Shown here: positions 44,036 through 56,966 of the stretch, one piece after another
Layout: the number at the start of each line of letters is the position of its first letter
Numbering within the stretch: position 1 is the first letter of the stretch
Assembly: GCA_030180135.1 (NCBI GenBank)
Contig: CM058235.1
Coordinates: 12,695,145 to 12,759,144, forward strand
Length of the DNA: 64,000 nucleotides
Origin: Orychophragmus violaceus
Lineage: Eukaryota; Streptophyta; Magnoliopsida; Brassicales; Brassicaceae
Reading direction: 5' to 3'
Translations under genes and position numbers: made by a program
Notes under the pieces: generated by a model
Seen by the model: only the letters and a program-made list of their open reading frames with translations
Told to the model about the DNA's origin: nothing
The model's database searches: none

Positions 44036-44615
44036 AGATGATTAGTCGTGATTAATTGTCAACCGATTAGTTAGTCCGACTTGACCAAAATCGCGGCGGC
44101 CACAAATATGGTGATGCGGACAACGCAGCCACGTTTTTTAACAGAGAACAATACCATATTAGAATCAATTAAAACAAGTGACACATATTTTGTTATTATT
44201 TATTTGCAAATGTTACAAATTTTAATATCAGTTGTTGTAAAGTGACACTATTATTACGTCGCTACATATAATTGATGGTAATATTACTATCACATTTTGT
44301 AATTTTTACAAATATTAATGTCAGTTATCAATAACTGATATTAATATTTTCATCGTTTGTAATAATTGATGTAAATATTAGTATCACATATTCTAAGTGA
44401 CGCAAATAATTGACATCGTTTATGGTAACCGATTTAATTTATAATCACTAATTATAATTGACGTTAATATTTCTATCACTTGCTATAACTGACTCATTAA
44501 TTTGCATCACTGCTTTCAGACTCAGTTACATAAGTGATGGTAACACATTAATATCATTCAATAATTGATGTAATCATAGAAAATAAGCGACATAACACAC
44601 CATGTTTTTGTAGTG
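44036..44615. mobile_element. CACTA right arm (second copy, truncated by gap)
   Basis: Corresponds to 28854-29433 and ends in the inverted CACTACAAAAACATG terminus followed by the ATA duplication. Confidence 0.85.
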
Positions 44616-45012
44616 ATATAATATTAGGATATGTTAATATTTCGGGTAGTTTATAGGTTTTCAGATATTTTATTGACATTTCGGTTATTGGTTCCGAGTA
44701 TTTTTTGTCATTTCGGATATTATTTCACATTTCGGGTATAAAATTGCTACTTCGGATACCAATTATCTAAATTTTTTTTTGTTGATTTCAGGTATTTAAC
44801 TGTTATTTCGGGTATTGTTGATTTCGGTTAAAAAAATACTCGGAACCGTTTACTACCCGAAAATTTTGGGTATTTTACGGTTCTTCAATTTTGAAATCGA
44901 ACCGGATCCGAACCGAAAAAATGTAACCATTGGATCTTAAACTTAAAAACCGAAAGAACCGGAACCGATCGGTTATCAGGAACCGAACCGAATACCCGAA
45001 TGCCCAGGAGAA
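44616..45012. mobile_element. Outer hAT-like repeat, right piece (second copy)
   Basis: Corresponds to 29434-29830, rich in GGTTCGG and CCGAACC words. Confidence 0.5.
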
Positions 45013-45946
45013 TAATGCTAAGCTTTAGAATAAAAACCAAACCGTGAGAAAGGAGGAGGAAGAGCCCCACCGGAGGAGAAGACAGAGCTCATCGCCACCA
45101 GCCCCACGATTGAGACCCCAAGAAGCCATAACTCTAGGCACAACTCACCGGCTCAAGGAGCAACAACCGTAGCAAGAGATCCACCGAGAAGAAGACATGG
45201 TGGTGGACCAGACCAGCGAAGAAAACACCACCCACAACCTAGGGCGCTCCGCCGAGGTCGAGCAGCGAAGAAATCTCCGAAGAGACGAAACCAATCGGCG
45301 GAGACAACGGTAAGCGTGAGAAGCAAGGCAAACCTCCGTAAAGAGCAGAAGTCGGAAAACAGAGAGACCCACAACCGTCCTCTAGCCGGAGCATCTGTTG
45401 TTGCCGACCACCACCCAACACCTATGGAGAAGCCATGAGATGACACACACGAAACCATCAACAGATCTCGCCGAACCAGATCCAACACCGCCGCACGCCA
45501 CCACGGCAGTAGAAGCTGGTCGCAACATGAGTGACATGAGGTCTTCCCATGATGCCAGCCGTTGTCGACGCCGGGAGAGACAACACGAAAATGTAGACGA
45601 AAGGACTCTAGCTTCAGAAAAAATGGGGGGGGGGGAATTTGAATCTTGTTGCAGTTTTTGTTACCTACCACACAAACTTTCAATTGTTCATGTATATTCA
45701 ACTAGAATGACTTACTAACAATTGGCAAAGAGAGTTTCCCACATGGGAAATTATCTCTTGGTCCAGAATGTATGTGATTAGAAATCATTTATTCATCAAA
45801 ACAAGTACCATTACAAAACAAAAATATACTTACAAAATACAGAAAATAAGTTAGTAATTCAAAGTGAAAATTCAGCCGTAGAATAATTGCATATGTATAA
45901 ATCATGAATGTATTCATTTTTAGTTCATTTGAAATAAAGTTTCATG
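45013..45946. other. GC-rich block and spacer (second copy)
   Basis: Corresponds to 29831-30762. Two of the four length differences between copies lie here: CCC to CCCC near 45103 and GG to GGG near 45573. They change which frames are open, which shows that the apparent ORFs here are not under selection. Confidence 0.5.
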
Positions 45947-46480
45947 TAGGGTTGGGCATTTTACCCGAATCTGAATCTAAACCCGTTCCGAAAAATCCAA
46001 TTCCGATCCGAACCGATTTTTTAAAAATATCCGAATGGGGTTTAAGTCAAAATATTTCGGATATTGGGTAATACCCGAACCCGAACCGAACCCGAATGGG
46101 TACCCAAAGTAATCGAAAGTTTAATCTAATTTTGGTTGATTCTGATACTTTTGAGTATTTTTGGGTAGTTTGTGTAGTTTTTGTTTTTATATTTTGGGTA
46201 ATACATATATTTTTGAGTAATTTCCAATATTTTTAGGTAATTTGAGTATATATGTTTTACGAGATTTTTAGGTAATTCAAATATTTTTGAATACTTTTGA
46301 GTAAATTTTCCGAGTTTTCAAAAATTTTATGGTAATTTTGGGTATCCGAACCCGATCTGAATCCGATATGTCCTGAACCGAACTCGACCCGATATTTAAA
46401 AATACTCGAACGGGTTTTCTAGTTTTAAATCTAAAAATCCGAAAACTCGATCCGAATGTATGTCCGAACGTCTAAGCCTA
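45947..46480. mobile_element. hAT-like CCGAACC-rich repeat (second copy)
   Basis: Same element as 30763-31296 with the same GTTTCATG/GTTTTATG flanks. Confidence 0.7.
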
Positions 46481-46669
46481 GTTTTATGAATGTTTACAAA
46501 AATATCAACCTAATTTGAAATTAATAAAAACCAACTAAAAATATAATACAAAAGAATAAAAACGTAAATTAAAACCAATTATTATTCACCATTTCCTAAT
46601 TCAAAGTTATAAGTTCATCTTTTTTACTTTCAATTCATAAAGAAAAAAAGAAAAACACTATATTAAAAA

Positions 46670-46924
46670 AAAAATTGGGGGTGGAAGGGAAAGGCGAGGA
46701 AACGGTTAGCTGCAGAGACACTAATCCAGTTCTCAACAGAACCACCTACGAACCAACCCAGCTCAAACCACTTGGAGATGAGTCTCTTATGTTCATCGGC
46801 GTTTCCAATTATTTTTCGGGAGAAACGCCGGCCAAAGTCCCAAATAGTCTGAAATCCCGATTGTACAGGGATCGTTCAGGGTTTAGTTGAGAATAAGCAG
46901 ACCATCTCCTGGGCTCCACCCCGT
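46670..46924 (-). ncRNA. Probable Pol III structured ncRNA (second copy)
   Basis: Identical to the copy at 31486-31740, including USE GTCCCACATCG (46982-46992), TATAAATA (46950-46957) and the T-run terminator (46665-46674). Confidence 0.75.
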
Positions 46925-46981
46925 TACAATGCTTGACCATTAGCTTATCTATTTATACTATCTAACGCCAACCTCTTCTAT

Positions 46982-46992
46982 CGATGTGGGAC
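46982..46992 (-). promoter_or_regulatory. USE of the ncRNA (second copy)
   Basis: GTCCCACATCG on the minus strand, 24 bp upstream of the TATA box at 46950-46957. Confidence 0.8.
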
Positions 46993-47031
46993 AAAATCTC
47001 TTAAAGCATTTATTTGCTCAGTGCTCCGTTT

Positions 47032-47048
47032 CGTCACTCGTGACGTCA
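47032..47048 (-). promoter_or_regulatory. as-1 element (second copy)
   Basis: TGACGTCACGAGTGACG on the minus strand, upstream of the second GSTU7 copy. Confidence 0.7.
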
Positions 47049-47321
47049 ACACCGAAATAAAGCAAAATTTAATCAACCGGTTGAACCTCTTTTTTTAATA
47101 CTCTAAAAAGGTGAAATCAAAACCGAACATAAACCGTTTTTTCAACTAAAACCAAACCAAACTACAATTATATCAAACAGAACCGAAACTATGGTCGACA
47201 AAATCAGAAACTGAAGAAACCAAACCATATTACTAAACCGGATTGCTCCTCTAGTTAAAATCATATCATGTTGACTATCCTGCCAAACTCAGAAAACAAA
47301 AAGGAAGCTAGTGAGCATACA

Positions 47322-48064
47322 ATGGTGGAGAGATCCGAGGAAGTGAAGCTATTGGGGATGTGGGCGAGTCCTTTCAGTCGTCGGATCGAGATAGCTCTCA
47401 CCCTCAAAGGTGTACCATACGAGTTCTCTGAGCAAGATATCGCCAACAAGAGCACTTTGCTACTCCAATCAAATCCGGTTCATAAGATGATCCCGGTTCT
47501 TATCCATAACGGTAAACCAATCTCAGAATCACTTGTGATCCTTGAGTATATTGATGATACATGGCAAAACAATCCAATTCTGCCTCGTACGAGAGATCTA
47601 TGGCTCGATTCTGGGCCAGATTCGTTGATGAACAGGTATGAGGTTGACTTCCAAATTTTCATTATTAATAACCGGTTTGGATTCTAACCGGTTATAGAGA
47701 ATACCAGATTTATGTGTCGGCGATGAAAATGGTGGGGAAGATCGGAGAAGAAAGAGACGCGGCGGTGGAAGTGACGAGAGATTTATTGAAGTTGTTGGAG
47801 AAAGAGCTTGTCGGGAAAGATTTTCTCGGCGGGGAAAGCTTAGGGTTCGTGGACATCGTTGCCACGTTGGTGGCGTTTTGGCTGATGAGAACGGAAGAGG
47901 TCGTCGGAGTCAAGGTTGTTCCGGTGGAGAAGTTCCCGGAGATTCACAGATGGGTGAAGAATTTGTTGGAAGTTGATGTCATCAAGAAATGTATTCCTCC
48001 CGAAGATGAACATCTCAACTACATAAGAGCTCGCATGAATAGCCTCAAACTTAAATCGGTTTAA
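47322..48064 (+). pseudogene. GSTU7: GSTU7-like GST with 7-nt deletion (second copy)
   Basis: Exons 47322-47635 and 47708-48064, the same sequence as 32138-32880 and the same missing seven bases after CCTC (near 47586). If the two copies are independent assemblies of one locus, the deletion is supported twice, although both could rest on the same reads. Confidence 0.8.
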
Positions 48065-48221
48065 TAACGATTGTGTAAGTTCAATAAATCAAAGAACCTC
48101 CCTTTTGTTCTTGTTATGTAAGAATTTTCTTAGAAATTTGTCTGCATGTGTTGAGATGTGAATGAGGAAGGTTTGAGATGTATATTTATAATTTGTTTCT
48201 TCTTCTTATTCTCTCTTTTTG

Positions 48222-49331
48222 CTACTCTGATTCAACCTGCACTGTTACATGATAAATCCCACAAGTTTTTCTACAGAAATTTCTAACATCAGAAATGATC
48301 TCTTTAGAACTAGCTCCTAGTTCGGGCAAGACATGGCACGACAATACAATTCTCCCAACTGTTATCTCCCATACATGAAGATCATGAACAATCTTAACTC
48401 CATTGATACGCTTAAGCCCTCTCTCCAGCTTCTCTATGTCTATATCGCGTGGTGCACGCTCCATCAGTATACCAAATATGTTCTTGAGCATTGGGAGAGT
48501 AGCAGCAAGAGCAAAGGCAGAGAAAACAAGAGTGCATATCAAATCAACCAAAACCCATTTCGGTTTCACCCAAATGATTCCTCCACCGATCATTACACCA
48601 AGTGACTGGATCATATCCGCCATTGCGTGTAGATAAGCTCCTTGTATGTTAATGTTCATCTCCTTTGACGACGATTTCTCCTCACAACCACCCTTTAAAG
48701 GATCCATCTCCTCCTCTTTATCCTTGTGAGAATGTTGATGTTGATGCTGATGATGATGATGATGATTGTGGTGGTGGTGGTTATGGTTATGGTTATGTCC
48801 TAACCAAATGACCATAACCAAGTTCATGAAAAACCCGAAAGCCGAAATCCCAAACATGATTTCACCATCAACCTCTCGGCTTCTGCTAAGAAGTCTTTGA
48901 ATGGCTTCATGGATTATAACTCCAGAAACAAGCCAAATGAGCTGAACAGACAAGAAAGCTGCTAACACTTCAAGCCGTTTAAACCCAAACGAGTTCCTCG
49001 GATTCGCTTCCCAGCTCGAAACCTTGATCGCCAACAGAGAGACGCACAAACCCGCCACGTCGGACAGCAAATGTGCAGCGTCCGTCATGACCGCGAGGCT
49101 ATTGGCCTTATAACCTCCAACGATCTGTACCGACATGACGATCATGTAGAGAAAGATGATGCAGCTTAGTCTTCTGGTCGAGTCTTCCCGTTCTCTTGAC
49201 TCGGAAACACAATGTTCTTGTCTCGTAAACGCACAAGACAGAGGAAAGACCTCCTCTGTTCGTGATGATGACTCGGTTTCTTCATCATCGTCATCGTCGG
49301 GTTTCAAAATACGGATTTGTTCCAATTCCAT
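48222..49331 (-). CDS. MTPB1: Metal tolerance protein B1 (second copy)
   Basis: Identical protein to the copy at 33038-34147: 369 aa from the ATG at 49331, H87/D91 and HAMAD zinc ligands, His-rich cytosolic loop. An upstream in-frame ATG lies at 49442. See the first copy for the reasoning. Confidence 0.95.
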   Translation of the reverse strand: MELEQIRILKPDDDDDEETESSSRTEEVFPLSCAFTRQEHCVSESREREDSTRRLSCIIFLYMIVMSVQIVGGYKANSLAVMTDAAHLLSDVAGLCVSLLAIKVSSWEANPRNSFGFKRLEVLAAFLSVQLIWLVSGVIIHEAIQRLLSRSREVDGEIMFGISAFGFFMNLVMVIWLGHNHNHNHHHHNHHHHHQHQHQHSHKDKEEEMDPLKGGCEEKSSSKEMNINIQGAYLHAMADMIQSLGVMIGGGIIWVKPKWVLVDLICTLVFSAFALAATLPMLKNIFGILMERAPRDIDIEKLERGLKRINGVKIVHDLHVWEITVGRIVLSCHVLPELGASSKEIISDVRNFCRKTCGIYHVTVQVESE

Positions 49332-50126
49332 AAGCTGTTTATACGTATCAAAGGCTAGCGTTAGAGAATATAAAACAACATTTTGATATTTGTTGTGGTT
49401 TTTAACGATTAAAGATTTGACTAAACCCATTTTTGTGTTCAAGAAAACGAACCTGAGAATCTGATGGAAAGGCGAAACGAGTGCTTGGTTCTTCGGAAAT
49501 CTTGAATTTCATGAATTTATCTTATTATTAGAGATAAAGACATAATAGTGAACAGCGATTTACAGGCAAAAAATACTGATGATCCAGCAAATATGGGAGG
49601 AGAAGAAAATGGACGTTAAGAGTTTATAGATGTCTCCAAATCTAGGTAACGGTCGTTAAAGTTAACGGTATGTGGAATTTTCTTTTGTGTTTAACAAATG
49701 TGGAATCTTTAAAGAGTTAAGTCGCTGTGGCTTGCGACGGATGAAAACGAATTATCTTTTTTTCTTTAATAACGAATGTGTGTTTCTTGTGGTGTGTATC
49801 ATGAAATTACATATTTGTATTATTGTATTGCTAAAGGTGGCGTTCAGGCGAACAAAATGGACTGACTCTTCTTGTCTCAAAGCATGGATTCAACTAATTT
49901 TCTTGGATCTAATGTATAAGTTAGTCAAGCCGTGTTGTTTTTTCGTCTCTTTGTTTTCTTTCATTAAATATATCGTTCCAAGTTTATGATATATAACTTG
50001 ATATTGGGATATGTTTTCTTTTTTATTAACAGTATTATTATATTTGATATAAAACACATCATAGAAAAATAATATATATATATATAATACAATTAGAAAC
50101 TAAAGGTCTGCTCAAATTCTAATAAT

Positions 50127-50811
50127 CCACGTTGCATGAAAACGAAAACCGGTAGGTGGAAACAAAACGTTATGAAACGCGGAAACGTTTTTTTGAAAAA
50201 ATGAAGAAGCGAAAGGTTTTGGAAACGTTTGTACATATATTTATAAGAGTAATAAGAATATAATAAACACCGACCATAAAAAAAGTTCAACATAATATTT
50301 GAAACAACATAAACATAATTCCAACCATATTTATATAAAAATAGAATTCAGAACAAAAAAAAATTATAAATACAAACAATGAATCATTTTGACTTAATTT
50401 TGAAACTATTAATTTTAATGTGAGAAAAATACATGGTAAGTGGTAAATTCGTCTTTTTCTCTGCATTTTTCTGATAGTTTTTTAGGGTACAAATATGATT
50501 TATGCCAAATTTTTCATATTCCTTTTAGCAGTGATGATTTTTTCTAAACAAATTACAAAGTATCAATTAAACCCTTACATTTTTAAACTATTTACAGTTA
50601 TAATAGGAAACAAAATTTCCAAACAAAAAAATAAATGGCATTTCCAAAAACGCGGTTTCCGTCGCGTTTCCAAAAATTGATACGCGTTTCCATCACGTTT
50701 CCAAATCACAATTTTAAGAAACGCATTTCCATCGTGTTTCCACGCGTTTACGTTTTGGAAACGTTTCCAAAACGGGAAACGGTCCTCGGACGGAGTTTTC
50801 AAGCAACATAG
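50127..50811. mobile_element. hAT-type MITE with GGAAACG repeats (second copy)
   Basis: Same element and CTAATAAT duplication as 34941-35625. Confidence 0.85.
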
Positions 50812-51072
50812 CTAATAATAAAAAACGGACTTGGGAATTCATCTCATAATTTACAAATTTTTATTTCTAAAACAAGGTAAATTAAACATTCATAGTAGGC
50901 GGACTTTCAATACTTTTCACAAGATATATATTTTATTCAATTGTTTTTTCAACTTTCTCGAGAATTAACTTCTCTAAAACTACTATTGATCAAACTTGAA
51001 CAACAAAATACAAACCAAATAGATATAAATAGATAGGAATGAAAGCAATTCCCATAAAATCATAGAAATAAT

Positions 51073-51647
51073 CTGTGTTCAAAAACGCGGTCGCGGAGGC
51101 CCCCTAAGCGCCGGGAAAGCGCTCGGTGGCTCCGGACCGCCGTGATTTGTCTTCAGTCGGTTAACAAGTCGGTAATCTTGAGAAAAAAATATATTTTTGG
51201 TAGATTTTATGTCAAAAACTAGATATTTGGTTATATATCTGTCATAATTTGGCTAAAAACACAAGAAAACAACAAAAACGAGCCCAAATCGTGTGATTAA
51301 AACATTTGACGGCGGAAATTAGGTTTATTGGTGTTGCAGGGCAAAGGAAGAAGACGGGAGTAATATCGTAATTTCGGCGATTCATAAAAAAAAAAGAAAA
51401 AAAAAAGAAAGAAAAATAGTGCACTGCTCATTCGAACCAGTGACCTACGTCTTGGTATGAGCCTGGGAACCACTGGGCCAAAGTATATTCATGTCTATAA
51501 TACGCAGATTTAATATATATACCTATATATATGATAAAATTACCTAAAATTACGCCCGATTAATCCCCGATTAATCTCCGATTTTTCCGTTAGGCGCTAG
51601 GCCCGATCTCGCCGCCCGACTAGCGCCTAGCGCGTATTCGAACATTG
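51073..51647. mobile_element. hAT-type MITE with GC-rich ends (second copy)
   Basis: Same element and GAAATAAT duplication as 35887-36461. Confidence 0.85.
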
Positions 51648-51655
51648 GAAATAAT

Positions 51656-53885
51656 AACCAAAAAAAATCCCAAGAAAATTCCATACCAACTGCCATAAGA
51701 GAGAGAAAAACATAACTCCATAACGAACCCCAAATAAAATAATCTAGACTCACCAAAATCACCATATGAAAACCTTGAAAATCACCAAAAACATAAAGAA
51801 AAAAAAACCTAAAAGGAAACTCAAAGCAAAAGGACAAAGGGCGTCAACTCCAACGTCAAAAAGACTGTCGACCACCGACCTCTAGTGTGGTTATGAATCA
51901 ACTTGCAATTATTGAGTTACTTGAGAAACTGTTAATGAAAGACTACTATAGTAGTAATAGCTGTGAATTCCACTTATAAGTTAGAGTTCAATCCTTATCA
52001 TCTGAAAGTACATACTTCTTGTAGCTTGAGAAGAGAAGGGATGCATTCGTCAGCGTTGGAAGGCCCAATCAAATACCCCCATCATAGTATAGGTTTTCCC
52101 TTTTTCTCTCATTTAAATGGAACTAAATGGGCAATCTGATCAAAAAATAAGAATGAAAGGTAACTTCATTCCAAGGAATTAGAATCATAAACTACATGAT
52201 ATTCTCTAGTTGGTCTTGATGTATTAGTAGCTGGAGAAATACCGTAATCAGAAGAAAGAGAGCTAAACAACTTGGAGTTCCCATTCCGAACAGAGAGAAA
52301 AAATACTCTTTAAATGACAGAAACAACAAGCAACAGCCCTAGTGGACTTTAGCCGCCTGCTCAGACTAATGGCCCGGATAACACCTCTCACCATCCCATT
52401 AGTTTTACGCCTACTACACTGACTGTTCCTCATAAGGATTCCAACTCCTACTCGGAAGGCACGCACGACCAACACTTGCATGTATAGGAGTAGAGCTAAG
52501 CCAGAAACCGATCAATTCAAGGAACTCATTCCAAACGGAGAGAAAGAATACTTACGACGAAAATCTAAAAAGAAAAAAAGTTGACAGCTAGGGTTTTTGC
52601 TCACCAAACATCACACTTAGAAAGACTTAAAAATTTTCTGGATATGTTGTTTTTAGTAACAAAATAATATAAATATGCCATATATCCACTTTGTAAGAAT
52701 GAATGTAACAATATCCAAAACTATATACAGTAAAACTTCTATACAATAATAAGACCATATTATTTTATTAATCTATCAAAAAACTAGTCCGAACAAAAAT
52801 TTATTTTAAAACCGAAATACTATTATTTTAACAAGATATTAATTTATCGAATATTAATTTATAGATATTATACTCTAAAAATATTAGAATAAACTAATAT
52901 ATGTTTTAAAAAATTATCCGATATTATTATTTGAATTACCTAAAAATCTTTAAAACTGAAACTGAAACAAACCAAGTCTATTTTCCCCCGGTTATTAACC
53001 AGTTCCTAAATTTGTTACTCAATCTGACCGAATACTAAAAGAACCGAATCAAAACTGATCCAAATTTAATAAACCCCAAAACGATACTTATATCGTTATA
53101 ACCTGAAAATCCGAATAGAATTATACCATTTTGGTTTGTGATATATTCAGAAAGGGTTAAAAAGAAATGATTTGATTGTGTCACTAAAATGCACTTATAT
53201 TTTCGGTCACTTATTCAAAGAAAACTATATAGTTAAGCATGCTTGAGCTGAAGCAATTGAATGAGTAACATTCCGCGAAGTGATTGTGCGAGTGATGATA
53301 AAGTGCATATTAATATTGCATTCTAATTTCAAGATCAATAAACAAGTCATTCGAGTGTCTCAGACTACCGAAATATTCGTCGTATAAAAGTAGATCCATA
53401 GGCCGAGTGGAGGTGGAGTCCACGAACAGTGGTGATAGAACGTTACAAAAACCTGAATAAGAACTTGAATGTCTATGTCTACATATATCTATAATTCAAA
53501 GGCTTAATGCTAAGTTGAATGATGTGGCCTCTTTTAATTATTAAGAAACTCAATAAAAAAAAAATCTAGCTGAAAAATTTGGTTAAAACTAAATTTAATA
53601 GTATTTAAGAGGAATAAAAGCTTTTCCATCAAGAAAAGCAAAAATGCTACTAATTTGGTGGGTCAATTAATAATCCAATCTTACTATTGAAAAATAATAA
53701 CAATATAGAAGATATTATGTCTCTGATTAAAAATATCACACTACATATTAATAATATTTCAATATACACATTAAAACTTCTTTAAATTAACTTATCTTCG
53801 AAATCGTAATATTTTATTTATTTATTGAGTTATTGATTTATAAGATTAGTTTAGAAGAAAACTAATTTTAAAACAAAAACAAAAT
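51656..53885. other. Intergenic DNA before TOPP1 (second copy)
   Basis: Repeats 36470-38700. No gene seen. The three GGCCCA motifs recur at about 53894, 53945 and 53966. Confidence 0.5.
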
Positions 53886-54177
53886 CTTATTAAGGCCCAT
53901 TAGGTACAGAGATTATATACCGTATGAATAAAGCTCAAATATTAGGCCCAATAAAACATAGAAAAGGCCCATTAGGTCGACTCACAACGTTGGTTCTTGT
54001 TTATATGTATAGATAAAGAGTATCATAATAATTAAAATAAAAAGGACCAATCAATCAATCAAATCAAAGTGACTCAACTGAGAGCGCCGGTCGTCTCTTC
54101 TCGTCTCCCTTTCCTCCTCGCGGCTCGAACGTTAAGGTAAAGAGCTTAACGCTTAAAATCTCCGTTAGTGATCGGAG

Positions 54178-55930
54178 ATGGCGGAGAAGCCGGCGGAGGA
54201 GCAGGAACAGAAGCGAGCGATGGAACCGGCGGTTCTGGACGATATTATCCGCCGTTTGGTTGAGTTTCGGAACACGAGGCCTGGATCAGGGAAGCAAGTT
54301 CACCTCAGCGAAGGTGAAATCCGCCAGCTCTGTGCTGTCTCCAAAGAAATCTTTCTTCAACAACCCAATCTCCTCGAACTTGAAGCTCCCATCAAGATCT
54401 GCGGTTAGATTTTTGCTCTCTTTGCTCTAAAAATAATCTTTTGGCTCTAACTTTTTGTTCTGGTTCTTTTTGATTGGTTTTAGTGGCGAAATGTTTTGAT
54501 TCATCAAGCTTAGATTTGTTCAGTTGTCGAGTTGAAGTTAGAACTCTGCTTATCTTGAAAGAGAGACTCTTTGAGCTCTTTGCGAGTTGTAACTTGTAAT
54601 TAGGTCACACTTGGTGGATTTTAGGCTGTAAGTTTGAGCATAATCGTTGTTTTAAGTAACTCTAGAAATTGATATTTTGCATGCGGTTACGGCTTGGGAG
54701 ATTGGTGAAAATTAGAGTTCGGAGTGATTATTATGAGGTTAGATTCCTTTATAATAGTGTTTAATAGTTTCACTTTTGGGTTTTATCGGAATTTTTTTAT
54801 AGTGCAAGGCTCAAATAGGACAGAGAGTTTTGACATGTTCTTATGAGGTTTGATTCTTTTATATGTTGACTAGTTAAGTTATGGGTTTTGATTGTTTCTC
54901 ATGAAACGTTACTGAGAAAAGCTGACTAAGTTCGATGTTATTCATTCCTCGTTCTTTTAAAAACGTTTTTCAACACTAAGAGAAAGTTGTCGTTTTTAAG
55001 ATTTATATGACGTGAATAGTTGGTGTACATCATGTATTTCTTCTTAGCGGGTTGCTCCTTTACATGCCATGTTTCCTCGATGCAATGGTTCATTTTTCTT
55101 TTCTTAATTTTTACAGGTGATATTCATGGGCAGTATTCAGATCTATTGAGGCTCTTTGAGTATGGAGGCTTCCCTCCAGAAGCCAATTATTTGTTCTTAG
55201 GTGATTACGTAGACCGTGGCAAGCAAAGCTTGGAAACAATATGCCTTCTCTTAGCTTACAAAATCAAGTACCCTGAGAACTTCTTCTTGTTGAGAGGGAA
55301 TCATGAATGTGCGTCCATTAACCGTATATATGGGTTCTATGACGAGTGCAAACGCAGGTTCAATGTCAGGCTATGGAAAATATTCACAGATTGCTTTAAC
55401 TGTCTACCTGTGGCTGCCTTAATTGATGATAGAATACTATGCATGCATGGTGGGATCTCTCCAGAGTTGACAAGTTTGGACCAGATCAGGAATATTTCAC
55501 GCCCAATGGATATTCCAGACTCAGGTTTGGTATGTGATTTACTTTGGTCGGATCCTAGTGGAGAGGTCAAAGGTTGGGGAAGGAATGATCGTGGCGTTTC
55601 ATACACTTTTGGAGCTGACACAGTTGCAGAATTTTTGCAGAAAAATGACATGGACCTTATCTGTCGTGCCCACCAGGTTTTCAACTTGAGTTATCTCTGT
55701 CGATGAGTTTATTTATAAAACTGTCCAAGCTTAGTCTGAATCTTGTGTGTTTTTAGGTTGTTGAAGATGGGTATGAGTTCTTTGCAGAAAGACAGCTTGT
55801 TACTGTATTTTCAGCTCCCAACTATTGTGGGGAATTCGACAACGCTGGTGCAATGATGAGCATTGATGAGAGCTTAATGTGCTCATTCCAAATTCTAAAG
55901 CCGTCAGATAAGAGATCCCCATTTCTATGA
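54178..55930 (+). CDS. TOPP1: PP1 catalytic subunit TOPP1 (second copy)
   Basis: Exons 54178-54403, 55117-55676 and 55757-55930, encoding the same 319-aa protein as 38992-40744. All metallophosphatase motifs are present. See the first copy for domain notes. Confidence 0.95.
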
Positions 55931-56966
55931 CGACAAGTATCCAGTTACCTCCATGCTTGAAATTAACAATTCTCCAAAAGGTAAAAACTTTTGTACTTGT
56001 TATAGTGACACCACATGTGTTTCTACATTTCCTGCTTCAGGTTTAGCTAGCTCACCGTATCTCGCTCTTGTTTTGTTTAGTTTATAGTAGCTTCCGGAGA
56101 GTAAAATTAATGGAAAACATGAATAATCTTTAAGCTAGCCTACTTTTCTTTGTGTTATCACATAAATTAGCTCATGTTGCTTATAATTTGTCATCAGTGA
56201 CAAGCATTTATGTGCAATACATTGAGAATTGCTGACTCTTCTTCTGACTGTAATTATGTGGCTCAGCTCTTGATTATTTATTGGTATTTGATAAGTTGCT
56301 GCAGCTGTACACGAGAGGATCTAGAGACAGAAAACTACTCAATTGCAAATTTGGGACTTTAGTGGTTAGCAGAAACACAGAGACGGTCTCGAAACAGAGT
56401 AACGAACTCAGGTCTATGCTGTGATTTTAGCTTCTCTCACATCTATCTCCATATTTGTCTAAAATGTGTGTTTTTCTTCTCCTTTCTGAATACTATTAGA
56501 TTCTCATTTGTAACCCTCTCTTATTGATTATGAAAAGAACACAAAGTCAAAACCTTTTTTGAGAGTCCTAGTTTCATCACCATAGCTCACAGATTCTTAT
56601 GTGATAACAACAAAACCATAATCCGTAATCACCAGATTCTTTTACGAGCAGTATTCAATGTTAAAACAAATCAGGTGGTGCAAATTGTCCCATGTAAGAA
56701 CATTTGGTGCTAAAGGAAAACAATCCGTGTAATTGAGGATTAAAAATAAAAGAAAGGATCTGTGTGCACGTGTGTGTGATGTAGAAAAGACCAGAGATCT
56801 AAATAATAGTATAAATTTTGGTGACAACTAAACACTCCAGATTCCTCCTCTTGTCACAGAGTTGTTGTTGTTGTTGTTGTGTCTCTCTCTTACTCTCTGC
56901 GTCTAGATTTTGTTATCTTCTCCACCGCAGAGATCCGTCGTGTGTTTCCTCTTCTTTTCTCTATTC
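55931..56966. other. TOPP1 3' region and SMO2 upstream region (second copy)
   Basis: Repeats 40745-41780, including the (TTG)n tract in the probable SMO2 5' UTR. Confidence 0.5.

Noticed and set aside
43318..44055. Long open frame running through the N gap
   Set aside because: It is open only because unknown bases translate as X. The real content is SMO2 exon 5 up to 43535.
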